From Gammaproteobacteria bacterium (lineage in GTDB: Bacteria; Pseudomonadota; Gammaproteobacteria; Steroidobacterales; Steroidobacteraceae): DNA of 49,104 nucleotides. Positions 41,174 to 49,009 of this stretch are shown here, piece by piece. The notes beneath the pieces are model-generated. The model ran no database searches and was not told where the DNA came from. It worked only from the letters and a program-made list of their open reading frames with translations. Positions within the stretch are counted from its first letter, which is position 1. Every line of letters starts with the position of its first letter. The position numbers and the translations under genes are program-made. The DNA lies in the NCBI GenBank assembly GCA_028293745.1, contig JAQGOF010000095.1, positions 1 to 49,104 of the forward strand, in the 5' to 3' direction.

Positions 41174-42883
41174 GTGCGCATCTACAGTACAGCGGTCAGC
41201 AACTGGCCGATACGTCCGGCCGTGCGGGCGATGCTGGCCGCGATGCTGTATTCGCTCGTGCCGATGCATGCCGGCGCGGCGGTGACCGCGATCAACAGTC
41301 AGATCCGCGAGCGGCCGATCGCGAATGATCCGGTCATGATTGCCAGTGGACTCGTGGCCGGCAAGTTGCTGGGCTCGGGTGTGCGGGCTTATTTCGGCAT
41401 TCCTTTCGCCGCGCCGCCGGTGCAGGCGTTGCGATGGCGGGAGCCTCAAGCGGTGTCACCCTGGAGCGGAGTGTTGAATGCCGATCGTACGGCGCCCGAG
41501 TGCATCCAGAGTCTGCGCGCCCACGACATAAACCACTATTTCGGGGAGGAGGCGACCAGTGAGGACTGCCTCTACCTGAATATCTGGGCCCCTCCCGAGG
41601 CCGCGAGAGACGCTCGCAGGCCCGTGGTCGTGTGGATCTACGGTGGGGGTTTCACGATCGGTTCGGCCAGCATGGCCAATTACAGTGGCGAAAAGCTGGC
41701 GGGAAAGGGTGTCGTATACGTGTCGATAGCGTACCGGGTCGGCGCGCTTGGATTCCTGGCCCATCCGGCCCTGACGGCCGAATCACCCTATCATTCCTCC
41801 GGCAATGTTGGATTTCTGGACCAGGTCGCCGCCCTGCAATGGATTCAGCACAATATTGCGGCCTTCGGTGGCGACCCGGGCAACGTCACCATCGTGGGTC
41901 AGTCCGCTGGCTCGATGTCGGTCTCGATACTGCAGGCGAGTCCGCTGGCCCGGGGCTTGTTTCATCACGTTGTCGGTATGAGCGGCAGCAGTGTGGCAGG
42001 GGATGCGGTTGCCGGAGCGCGAGCGCTTGCAGCCGCGGAGCATGATGGCGAGCGGCTGCAGCTGGAGCTGCAGGCTGCCGATCTTACGACGCTCCGTGAT
42101 GTACCGGCGGACCGGATTCTCGCGGCCCAGATCACAGGGCATGTGCACTATGGGCCGGTAGTAGACGGTTACCTGTTGCCGGCCAGTCCGGCAGAGATCT
42201 TCGCCGCGGGAAAACAGAGTGATGTTCCGGCACTCATCGGGTTCGTTCACGACGAAAGTTTCAGCGAGCTGGGGCGTGTGTTCACGCTCGCTGATTTCCG
42301 GGCTCGCGCCCGGAAGATGTATGGCGACAAAGCCGATCAGCTGTTGAAGCTGTATCCGGCGACCAACGATGCGCAGGCTGCGCGGGCGGCAAGAGATGCC
42401 GGACGGGACAGCAGTGTCGCATTGGAAATGCGGGCCTGGGCAAGAGCGCAGAGTGCAACCGGCAAGGCACCGGTGTATGTGTACCTTTTCTCGCGAATTC
42501 ACCCGTATGCATCCGGAGTTACTTTTTCCGACCACGACCCCGGGACCGTGGGCGCCTACCATACGGGTGATGTACCGTATTGGCTCGATACGCTGGACGC
42601 CCTCAACATTTTCCGCATTACGCGCGACTGGACTGAAGCGGATCGAGCACTGGCCGAGTACATGTCGAATATGATCGTGAGTTTTGCAACCACCGGCAAT
42701 CCAAATCGTGCGGGGTCGAACGACTGGCCGGTCTATCGAGCCAAGCGCGAGCAGGTCCGTGAGCTGGACCTGCAGAGCCGGACTATTGCGTGGCCGGACA
42801 GCGCAAAGATCGACTTCTTCCTGAGTAACATTCCCGATCAAACCCCCGCCTCACCTGCGCCTCCGGGGCGCAGTCGCGATTAG
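41174..42883 (+). CDS. Carboxylesterase type B, exported
   Basis: The protein is 569 residues with a signal peptide (AVRAMLAAMLYSLVPMHAGA). The alpha/beta hydrolase core has the oxyanion strand RPVVVWIYGGGFTIGSASMA and the nucleophile Ser244 in VTIVGQSAGSMSVSILQASP, with SEDCLYLNIWAP before it. The acid and His lie in the second half (GFVHDESFSEL and AYHTGDVPYWL). It belongs to the large carboxylesterase/cholinesterase family, which includes feruloyl and chlorogenate-type esterases. In this context it could free the quinate or shikimate part of plant esters in the periplasm. GTG 41174 follows AGGGGG. The next hydrolase gene starts 14 bases downstream. Confidence 0.88.
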   Translation: MRIYSTAVSNWPIRPAVRAMLAAMLYSLVPMHAGAAVTAINSQIRERPIANDPVMIASGLVAGKLLGSGVRAYFGIPFAAPPVQALRWREPQAVSPWSGVLNADRTAPECIQSLRAHDINHYFGEEATSEDCLYLNIWAPPEAARDARRPVVVWIYGGGFTIGSASMANYSGEKLAGKGVVYVSIAYRVGALGFLAHPALTAESPYHSSGNVGFLDQVAALQWIQHNIAAFGGDPGNVTIVGQSAGSMSVSILQASPLARGLFHHVVGMSGSSVAGDAVAGARALAAAEHDGERLQLELQAADLTTLRDVPADRILAAQITGHVHYGPVVDGYLLPASPAEIFAAGKQSDVPALIGFVHDESFSELGRVFTLADFRARARKMYGDKADQLLKLYPATNDAQAARAARDAGRDSSVALEMRAWARAQSATGKAPVYVYLFSRIHPYASGVTFSDHDPGTVGAYHTGDVPYWLDTLDALNIFRITRDWTEADRALAEYMSNMIVSFATTGNPNRAGSNDWPVYRAKREQVRELDLQSRTIAWPDSAKIDFFLSNIPDQTPASPAPPGRSRD

Positions 42884-42897
42884 CGAGGACACATAAG

Positions 42898-43959
42898 ATG
42901 GCTGCGATCGCGCTCACACTGATCATGGCAAGCGTCAGTCTCGCTGGGGCGGCGCAGAGCGAACCCGCCGTTGCTGCGCACGCCGTTCTCGATGATCGAT
43001 ACCCCGAGCGGCGCACGACATTCCCAAACGGCGTAGTGGGCCTGGCGGACGTGATCTATTCGGTGCTGCCAGGGTTTCGGCCATTGCGCCTGGATTTATA
43101 CGAGCCAACGACCCTGTCAGGTTTGCATCCTCTCGTACTGTACATTCACGGCGGCGGATGGGTCTCCGGTCATACCCGGCACTCCGGCGCATTCGAGGAC
43201 TGGCCCGGCGTGCTCGCATCGTTGGCCCGCAAGGGATATGTCGTTGCGTCGGTGGAGTACCGGTTGAGCGGGGAGGCGCGCTTCCCGGCCGCTATTCAGG
43301 ACATCAAGGCCTCGATTCGCCGGCTGCGGGCACACGCTTCGGAATACGGTATCGACAGGACGAAAGCGGTTGTTTGGGGCGGGTCCGCTGGAGGACAGCT
43401 TGCAGCATTAGCCGCCACCAGCTGCGGTGCCAAGGCCTTGGAGCCGGTTCGTCCGCCGCCGCCGCCCGGTGTCACGACCACGCCGCCGCGGCCGGAGGAT
43501 CACGAGTCGGATTGCGTGCAGGGGGCGATCGCGTGGTATGGAATTTTTGATTTCGCAACGGTCGCCTCTCAATCGGGTCAGGCGGGCGCACAGATGGGCG
43601 CGTCGGGATCCGCGCCGAGCCAATATCTGGGTTGTGCCCTATCGAGCTGTCCGGCGGATGTGCTTGCCGCCGCGAGCGCCGATCATTATGCGAACGGCCG
43701 CAGCCCGCCGGTTCTGCTGATTCACGGTACAGCCGATCACACGGTGCCTGTTCAGCAGTCGCGAGATTTCTACTCGCTGCTCAGGTCGAAGGGAGTCGCA
43801 GTGTCGTTGGTGGAAATTCCGGACGTCGATCACAGCTTCGTCGGGACGAAGCCGCAGGTGACGAAAGCTGCGAGTCTCGAGGCGCTGCGCAAATCGTTTG
43901 AATTCATCGATCGGACAGTGGGCCCGGCTACGAGTCCGCCTCACACCAGCGGGAGATGA
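42898..43959 (+). CDS. Alpha/beta hydrolase, BD-FAE / esterase-lipase type, exported
   Basis: The protein is 353 residues. It has a signal sequence (AIALTLIMASVSLAGAAQSE), an oxyanion HGGGW (LVLYIHGGGWVSGHTRHSGA) and the nucleophile in KAVVWGGSAGGQLAALA. The acid is in LLIHGTADHTVPVQQS and the His in VDHSFVG. This is the prolyl-oligopeptidase-like BD-FAE group, which contains feruloyl esterases. A Pro-rich insert (PPPPPGVTTTPPRPEDHESD) interrupts the cap region. It is the second gene of a plus-strand pair and overlaps the convergent TetR gene by 32 bases. Deesterification of plant phenolic esters is a reasonable inference, not a demonstration. Confidence 0.86.
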   Translation: MAAIALTLIMASVSLAGAAQSEPAVAAHAVLDDRYPERRTTFPNGVVGLADVIYSVLPGFRPLRLDLYEPTTLSGLHPLVLYIHGGGWVSGHTRHSGAFEDWPGVLASLARKGYVVASVEYRLSGEARFPAAIQDIKASIRRLRAHASEYGIDRTKAVVWGGSAGGQLAALAATSCGAKALEPVRPPPPPGVTTTPPRPEDHESDCVQGAIAWYGIFDFATVASQSGQAGAQMGASGSAPSQYLGCALSSCPADVLAAASADHYANGRSPPVLLIHGTADHTVPVQQSRDFYSLLRSKGVAVSLVEIPDVDHSFVGTKPQVTKAASLEALRKSFEFIDRTVGPATSPPHTSGR

Positions 43960-44635
43960 TATCGGCCACCGATTCGCGCCGCGAGTCGACGGCTTTCGGC
44001 GACGTCATGTCACGTCCGAATATATTTGAGAAGGTGTGCCGATTCGACACGTTGAAGAACGCCAATGCGCTGATCGTCATGTGGACCTCGACCGGGTCGA
44101 GGTCCCGTCGAAACTTCCCGGTCTTCACTCCGCGATCGAGCAGCTTGCGCAAGGTCGCAATGGCCGTTCGGTTGCGCTCCCTGATGTTGGGAAGTTGCGC
44201 GATGTGCACCCCGTGATGGATGTTCTCGTTCATCACCAGCCGGACGAATTCCGGATGTTTGTTGTGGAAGTCGAAGGTCACCTTGACGAGCTGCCGCAGC
44301 GCCTCATCCGCAGGCAGTGAGTCGAGATCGAGGACGGATTCGAGAGATCGGATCCGGTCGTACGCCTGCTCCAGCACGGCTCGGTACAGCCCTTCCTTGC
44401 TACCGAAGTAGTAGTAGATCATCCGCTTTACGGTGTGGGTGCGCTCGGCGATCTCATCGACGCGGCTTCCCGCCAGTCCCTTGGCTGAGAACTCCTCGAT
44501 CGCTATGGCAAGAATATTGTTTCGGGTCGCATCAGCGTCGCGGTCGCCGCCCGGCGGCCTGCCGACCTGGCGCGCAGCCACCCCGCCTGTCCGGCGCGCT
44601 GCGGTGACCGATTTCGCTTCGTTTCGTTTGGCCAT
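43928..44635 (-). CDS. TetR-family transcriptional regulator
   Basis: The protein is 235 residues with a basic N-terminal tail of about 35 residues. The TetR DNA-binding domain follows: RNNILAIAIEEFSAKGLAGS, then RVDEIAERTHTVKRMIYYYF and GSKEGLYRAVLEQAYDRI. The ligand domain has VKVTFDFHNKHPEFVRLVMN and ends ISRWCEADS. The HxxxYxYFxxKEGLY pattern is of the group that often regulates catabolic oxygenase genes. It is divergent from the Rieske oxygenase gene and overlaps the esterase end. A candidate shared motif lies 74 bases upstream of its start. Confidence 0.9.
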   Translation of the reverse strand: MAKRNEAKSVTAARRTGGVAARQVGRPPGGDRDADATRNNILAIAIEEFSAKGLAGSRVDEIAERTHTVKRMIYYYFGSKEGLYRAVLEQAYDRIRSLESVLDLDSLPADEALRQLVKVTFDFHNKHPEFVRLVMNENIHHGVHIAQLPNIRERNRTAIATLRKLLDRGVKTGKFRRDLDPVEVHMTISALAFFNVSNRHTFSNIFGRDMTSPKAVDSRRESVADIISRWCEADS

Positions 44636-44708
44636 TGGCGCCTAGCGTACCGAAGCGGCATTCTGCATGCCATCGGACACCACGAGGTGACTTATCTGCA
44701 GCGGTCCC

Positions 44709-44722
44709 GGCCGAACTCCTAG
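44709..44722. promoter_or_regulatory. 14-base motif shared with the 49-kb promoter region, copy 1
   Basis: GGCCGAACTCCTAG lies 145 bases ahead of the Rieske start and 74 bases ahead of the divergent TetR start. The identical 14 bases occur at 48870-48883, 140 bases ahead of the next gene of this type (49010). The surrounding sequences differ. The similar distance makes a regulatory role plausible; no function is shown. Confidence 0.4.
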
Positions 44723-44853
44723 GAATCGCGGGAGGGCGCGAAGCCTTGCCTGAACACCGACAGGTATCGTCGCAAGCGCCAGATTTCACCATCGCTCGCG
44801 GTAAAGTCGATAGCCGTGAGATTCCACCTGCAGGTATCTTTCGAGGAGCCTCG

Positions 44854-46059
44854 ATGACCGGACCGGAGAAGATGCGAGCGTTGCTTGCCGAGCGGCAGGG
44901 GGGGCATTCGCTGCCCCAGGCCTTCTACGTCGATCCGGCCGTGCACGAATTCGATCTGCAGGCGATTTTCCACAGGCAGTGGATCCAGGCGGGCCTGGAG
45001 TCCGAGATTCCCAATCCGGGTGACTACCTTACGATGACCATCGGTGCCTCTCCGATCGTCATTCTGCGCAATCAGCACGGTGGGATCGCCGGCTTCTTCA
45101 ACACTTGCCGCCATCGGGGTGCACAGATTTGCGCCGGGCAGGGCCACGCCCGTCGCCTGGTCTGTCCGTACCATCAATGGACCTATGACCTGGGCGGCAA
45201 GCTGCTGAAAGCGGGCCGTATGCAGGATGACTTCGATGTCAGCGCGTACCAGCTGCGGCCGGTTCGGATCGAGACCGTCGCCGGGTTGATCTTCGTCTGC
45301 CTCAGTGACGATCCGCCGGAATTCGGCAGCTTCCGGGCCGAACTCGAGCCGATGCTCGAGCCGCACGGGCTGCGCAATGCCAAGGTGGCATACACCGCTA
45401 CTCTCGTGGAGCGCGCGGATTGGAAACTGGTCATGGAGAACGCGCGCGAGTGTTACCACTGTCGAACGGCACACCCGCAGCTGATGCGATCGTTCAGCGA
45501 TTTCACCGCACCGGACGTCTCCGGCCGTACGCAAGCCTGGCTCGCGGACTTCGATGCGCGCTGCAAATCGAGAGGCCTGAAGAGCGGTTCGGTTGTCGGG
45601 CCCTGGTACGAGTTGGGGCGTTACCCTCTGACCGAGGGCGTGGTTTCCTACACCATGGATGGCAAGCCCGCTGTTGCGAAGACGCTGGGGCAGGTTGGCG
45701 ACGGCAATGTTGGCGCGATGTGGTGGGCGGTCCAGCCGAGCGGCTTCAACCACGTGGTCGGTGATTACGGGTTCTTCTTTCAGGCGCTCCCGACCGGGCC
45801 CCGGGAGACGACGGTAACCGGAAAGTGGATCGTGCACCAGGACGCCGTCGAGGGTGTCGATTACGACTTGGGGCGGCTCACCGAGGTCTGGAACGCGACC
45901 AATGACCAGGATCGCGCGCTTGCTGAAAACAATCAGCGTGGCGTCAACTCGATCGCTTATGTACCAGGCCCCTATTCTCCGATCGCCGAGCAGCTCGTGC
46001 TCAGGTTCACCGATTGGTACTGCGCCGCCGTCGAAACATTCGTTGCGCGGCGTAAGTAG
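44854..46059 (+). CDS. Rieske non-haem iron oxygenase, large subunit (GbcA-like group)
   Basis: The protein is 401 residues. The Rieske cluster ligands are Cys85 and His87 (FFNTCRHRGAQIC) and Cys104 and His107 (LVCPYHQWTYDLGG). The mononuclear iron site is in KLVMENARECYHCRTAHPQL, with His202 and His207 and Glu199 at the bridging position, where many dioxygenases have Asp. The ATNDQDRALAENNQRGVNSI and PGPYSPIAEQ tail matches the glycine-betaine/choline monooxygenase-like group, more than the classic ring dioxygenases. The substrate could thus be a methylated amine or another non-ring compound. No ferredoxin or reductase gene is nearby. GAGGAG lies ahead of ATG 44854. It is co-transcribed with the CocE-like hydrolase. 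Confidence 0.88.
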   Translation: MTGPEKMRALLAERQGGHSLPQAFYVDPAVHEFDLQAIFHRQWIQAGLESEIPNPGDYLTMTIGASPIVILRNQHGGIAGFFNTCRHRGAQICAGQGHARRLVCPYHQWTYDLGGKLLKAGRMQDDFDVSAYQLRPVRIETVAGLIFVCLSDDPPEFGSFRAELEPMLEPHGLRNAKVAYTATLVERADWKLVMENARECYHCRTAHPQLMRSFSDFTAPDVSGRTQAWLADFDARCKSRGLKSGSVVGPWYELGRYPLTEGVVSYTMDGKPAVAKTLGQVGDGNVGAMWWAVQPSGFNHVVGDYGFFFQALPTGPRETTVTGKWIVHQDAVEGVDYDLGRLTEVWNATNDQDRALAENNQRGVNSIAYVPGPYSPIAEQLVLRFTDWYCAAVETFVARRK

Positions 46060-46064
46060 CACCG

Positions 46065-48086
46065 ATGCAATATCAACATCCGGTCCGTGACATCGAAAAT
46101 GTCTGGATCACAATGTCCGACGGGTGCAGGCTCGCAGCGCGTATCTGGCTGCCTGCGGGTGCCGAGGTGACGCCGGTACCGGCTATCCTGGAATATATCC
46201 CGTACCGCAAGCGCGATTTCATGCGTCGCCGCGATGAGAGCATGCACGCCTGGTTTGCAGCCAACGGCTACGTCGCTGTGCGGGTGGATATGCGCGGCTC
46301 CGGCGAGTCCGACGGAATCATGCACGATGAGTACCTGCTCCAGGAGCAGGACGACGCGCTCGAAGTCATTGCCTGGATTGCCCGGCAGCCGTGGTGTTCC
46401 GGGCAGGTCGGGATGATGGGCAAGTCCTGGGGCGCGTACAACTCGCTGCAGGTAGCCGCTCGCCGGCCACCGGCGCTCAAGGCGATTATCGCAGTGATGG
46501 GGACGGACGATCGCTTCGCGGAGTGCATCCATTATTCCGGCGGTGCCCTGCTGAATGACAATTTCTGGTGGGGCTGCATCATGCAGATCTTCAACGCGCG
46601 TCCACCGGACCCGCAGATCGTCGGCGAGCGCTGGCGGCAGATGTGGCTCGAGCGGCTGGAGGCCGAGACGTTCTGGCCGGAGATCTGGCTACGGCACCAG
46701 GGGCTGGATGCGTATTGGAAGCATGGTTCGGTTTGCTTTGATTACGGCGCCGTCGCCTGTCCGACCTGGTTCTGGGGTGGCTGGGCCGATCTGTATCGCG
46801 ATACGCCGCTGCGGCTCGCCGAGCATCTCGAAGTTCCGCACAAGGTGACCGTTGGGCCCTGGGCGCACCTTTATCCGCACGAGGCGCTTCCGCGGCCCGC
46901 CGTTGGCTTTCTGCAGGAAGCGCTGCGGTGGTGGGACCACTGGCTGAAGGGGAAGGATAGCGGCCTGATGTCGGAGCCGCCTCTGCGCTTCTACATGATG
47001 GACAGTGTCCCTCCTGTTCCGCATCTCGAGGAGCGCCGGGGCCGTTGGATCGCGGAAGACATGTGGCCGAGCCCTCACGTCGAGACTCGAACTTTCGTGC
47101 TCAACCCGGGTCGCATCGACGCTGAGCCCGCGCCCGAGCGAGCGTGTTCGATTGCCTCACCGCAATCGACCGGTCTGGCGTCCGGGGAGTGGGGGAGCTT
47201 CGCGGTTGAAGGTGATTTGCCGGGCGACCAATCGCTCGATTCGTTCGGTTCATTGGAGTTCGACGGCGACCCTTTGCTGGAGCGCCTCGAGATACTCGGC
47301 AACGCCAGCACGATCCTCGAGCTCGCGGTTGATCGGCCGGTAGCTTCGCTGACGGTCCGACTGATCGATGTTGCACCGGACGGCAGGGCAGCGCTCGTTG
47401 CGCGCGGGTTTCTCAACCTGGCGCAGCGCGACAGCCGGGAGGCGCCGGCCGACGTTGTTCCGGGCACGCGTTATCGCGTCAACGTCCAGCTAACCGGGAC
47501 GGCCTATGCCTTTCCCCCGGGGCATCGCATCAGGGTGGCGGTATCCACCGCCTATTGGCCGATCATCTGGCCGTCCCCCGAGCCCGTCACGTTGACTCTG
47601 TTCACTGGGGTTTCGCGGTTGTTGCTTCCAACACGACAGCCGCGAGCCGCGGATGCACAGCTGGCGCCGTTTCCGGAGCCAGCGAGTGCGCCGTCATCGC
47701 CAGTAACGGTTCTGCGCAAGGGAAGCATCGAGCGTTCAGTGAGTATCGATCAGCTCACTGGCGCGGTGACCCATCGGCTGTATGTGGACGGTGGAACCTT
47801 TGGTCCGTGGGGCAAGCTGCGACTCGAGGCCCCCGGAATGGAGATGGGGCATCTCTACGAGCGCAACTACAGCATCCTCCCGCACGACCCCAACTCGGCC
47901 CGGGCGAGCATGACGCAGACTTACGAAATGGGACGCGGCGCCTGGCAGGTCAGGATCTACGCCGGCGCGACAATGACCTCAACGCCCGCCAGTTTCGAGC
48001 TCGATGCCTGGGTCGAGGCCTACGAAGGCGAGAAGTCGGTGTGCCGGAGGGAATGGAAGGCGAGCATTCCGCGGGAGCGGGTCTGA
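46065..48086 (+). CDS. CocE/NonD-family hydrolase
   Basis: The protein is 673 residues without a signal peptide. It has an alpha/beta hydrolase domain with the nucleophile Ser121 in VGMMGKSWGAYNSLQVAARR, preceded by EYIPYRKRDFMRRRDESMHA and VAVRVDMRGSGESDG. The helical cap and the C-terminal jelly roll (from LNLAQRDSREAPADVVPGTR to FPPGHRIRVAVSTAYWPI) are those of cocaine esterase / X-Pro dipeptidyl-peptidase-like acyl hydrolases. It starts 5 bases after the Rieske stop. Family members cut esters and amides of bulky acids. Here it may prepare or finish the substrate of the Rieske enzyme. Confidence 0.9.
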   Translation: MQYQHPVRDIENVWITMSDGCRLAARIWLPAGAEVTPVPAILEYIPYRKRDFMRRRDESMHAWFAANGYVAVRVDMRGSGESDGIMHDEYLLQEQDDALEVIAWIARQPWCSGQVGMMGKSWGAYNSLQVAARRPPALKAIIAVMGTDDRFAECIHYSGGALLNDNFWWGCIMQIFNARPPDPQIVGERWRQMWLERLEAETFWPEIWLRHQGLDAYWKHGSVCFDYGAVACPTWFWGGWADLYRDTPLRLAEHLEVPHKVTVGPWAHLYPHEALPRPAVGFLQEALRWWDHWLKGKDSGLMSEPPLRFYMMDSVPPVPHLEERRGRWIAEDMWPSPHVETRTFVLNPGRIDAEPAPERACSIASPQSTGLASGEWGSFAVEGDLPGDQSLDSFGSLEFDGDPLLERLEILGNASTILELAVDRPVASLTVRLIDVAPDGRAALVARGFLNLAQRDSREAPADVVPGTRYRVNVQLTGTAYAFPPGHRIRVAVSTAYWPIIWPSPEPVTLTLFTGVSRLLLPTRQPRAADAQLAPFPEPASAPSSPVTVLRKGSIERSVSIDQLTGAVTHRLYVDGGTFGPWGKLRLEAPGMEMGHLYERNYSILPHDPNSARASMTQTYEMGRGAWQVRIYAGATMTSTPASFELDAWVEAYEGEKSVCRREWKASIPRERV

Positions 48087-48106
48087 CACAAACACGGGAG
48101 AAGGTT

Positions 48107-48703
48107 ATGCGCCTGCGCGCCGTTTACCGATCGGCCATTGCGAGCCGACATCTGACGGCGAGCGCGCTTGCCGCCGCTGTGCTTGGCTTGTCCGGAGTCA
48201 CGCTGGCAGGCGATCCGCCGGCTCAGGATCGCTCTGCGCCCACCTCGTCGCCCTGTGATACTCCGCAACACCACCAGTTCGATTTCTGGGTGGGGGACTG
48301 GCAGGTGTTCGAGGCCAAGAGCAACCAACTGGTCGCCTTCGACCGCGTGGAGAAGCACTCGGAAGGGTGCATCGTCCAGCAGAATCTGACCTTCATCAGC
48401 GACCTGTATCGCCGGCCGGGCGTCAACTACCGACTTGCAGGTATCGGTGTCAACCGCTTCGATGGCGAGGGCTGGCTGGAGATGTGGGCGGACAATCAAT
48501 GGGGGGCTATCGTCCTGCGGGGCTCGCCCGACTCGAACGGATCCATGGTCCTCACATCAATCATCCCGTCTCGCAATCGCGACCTCAGGCTGGTTTGGGA
48601 AAAGCGCCCTGATGGCAGCGTGCGCAACCTTGAGTACGTTGCCGTCGCCGGTAGCGGAAAGTGGGAGAAGTACGGCGACCTCATCTACCGTCGGAACCGC
48701 TAG
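48107..48703 (+). CDS. DUF1579-like exported protein
   Basis: The protein is 198 residues. It has a signal sequence (HLTASALAAAVLGLSGVTLA) and the domain start HHQFDFWVGDWQVFEAKSNQ, the FDFW.G.W signature, then AFDRVEKHSEGCIVQQNLTF and LEMWADNQWGAIVLRGSPDS. It closes with a strand RNLEYVAVAGSGKWEKYGDL. Two copies of a related domain occur in the fusion protein at 13390-15072. The start is fixed by GGAGAAGG. It is the third gene of the Rieske-CocE operon. The biochemical role of the family is not known to me. Confidence 0.82.
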   Translation: MRLRAVYRSAIASRHLTASALAAAVLGLSGVTLAGDPPAQDRSAPTSSPCDTPQHHQFDFWVGDWQVFEAKSNQLVAFDRVEKHSEGCIVQQNLTFISDLYRRPGVNYRLAGIGVNRFDGEGWLEMWADNQWGAIVLRGSPDSNGSMVLTSIIPSRNRDLRLVWEKRPDGSVRNLEYVAVAGSGKWEKYGDLIYRRNR

Positions 48704-49009
48704 GGGGCGAGCGGCGCGAGCCCACCCGCGTGGGCGGTCCCGGCCGCGTTTGGACTGCACCGTTGCTGAGCAAACTCCGATCCCTTGCACGGGTGAGGGG
48801 CAAACCGGCGTGAGCAGGCGTGGTGTTCGCCGGGCAGTTTGGTTGGTGTAGTAACAGCCGCATCAATGCGGCCGAACTCCTAGCAAATGGTCCGCATCAG
48901 CGAAGGCGATGAGCGGCCGGCGCGGGTATTGTTTTTTTGCGGTGCTGCCCAGAACACGCACGCCGATTTCCAGACTCATTAAACGATAGCCGATGTTTCG
49001 GGGGTTACG
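48704..49009. other. Upstream region of the next gene, with hairpins and shared motif
   Basis: GCCCAC (48720-48725) and GTGGGC (48730-48735) form a short hairpin after the DUF1579-like gene, possibly a weak terminator. GCCGCATcaATGCGGC (48857-48872) is a near-perfect palindrome. ATGCGG (48866-48871) could instead pair with CCGCAT at 48892-48897. The direct repeat CCGCATCA occurs at 48858 and 48892. The shared motif GGCCGAACTCCTAG is at 48870-48883, inside these structures. A T-run lies near 48932-48938. No coding sequence is visible before 49010. Confidence 0.5.
48870..48883. promoter_or_regulatory. 14-base motif shared with the Rieske/TetR promoter, copy 2
   Basis: GGCCGAACTCCTAG is identical to 44709-44722 and lies 140 bases ahead of the start at 49010. 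It overlaps the hairpin arms described for 48704-49009. The orientation relative to the downstream gene is the same as at the Rieske gene. Confidence 0.4.

Noticed and set aside
41783..42841. A 352-codon minus-strand open frame
   Set aside because: It is opposite the carboxylesterase gene with its catalytic motifs; GC-rich antisense openness explains it.
44719..46062. A 447-codon minus-strand open frame
   Set aside because: It mirrors the Rieske gene, which has clear cluster motifs; the antisense frame has none.
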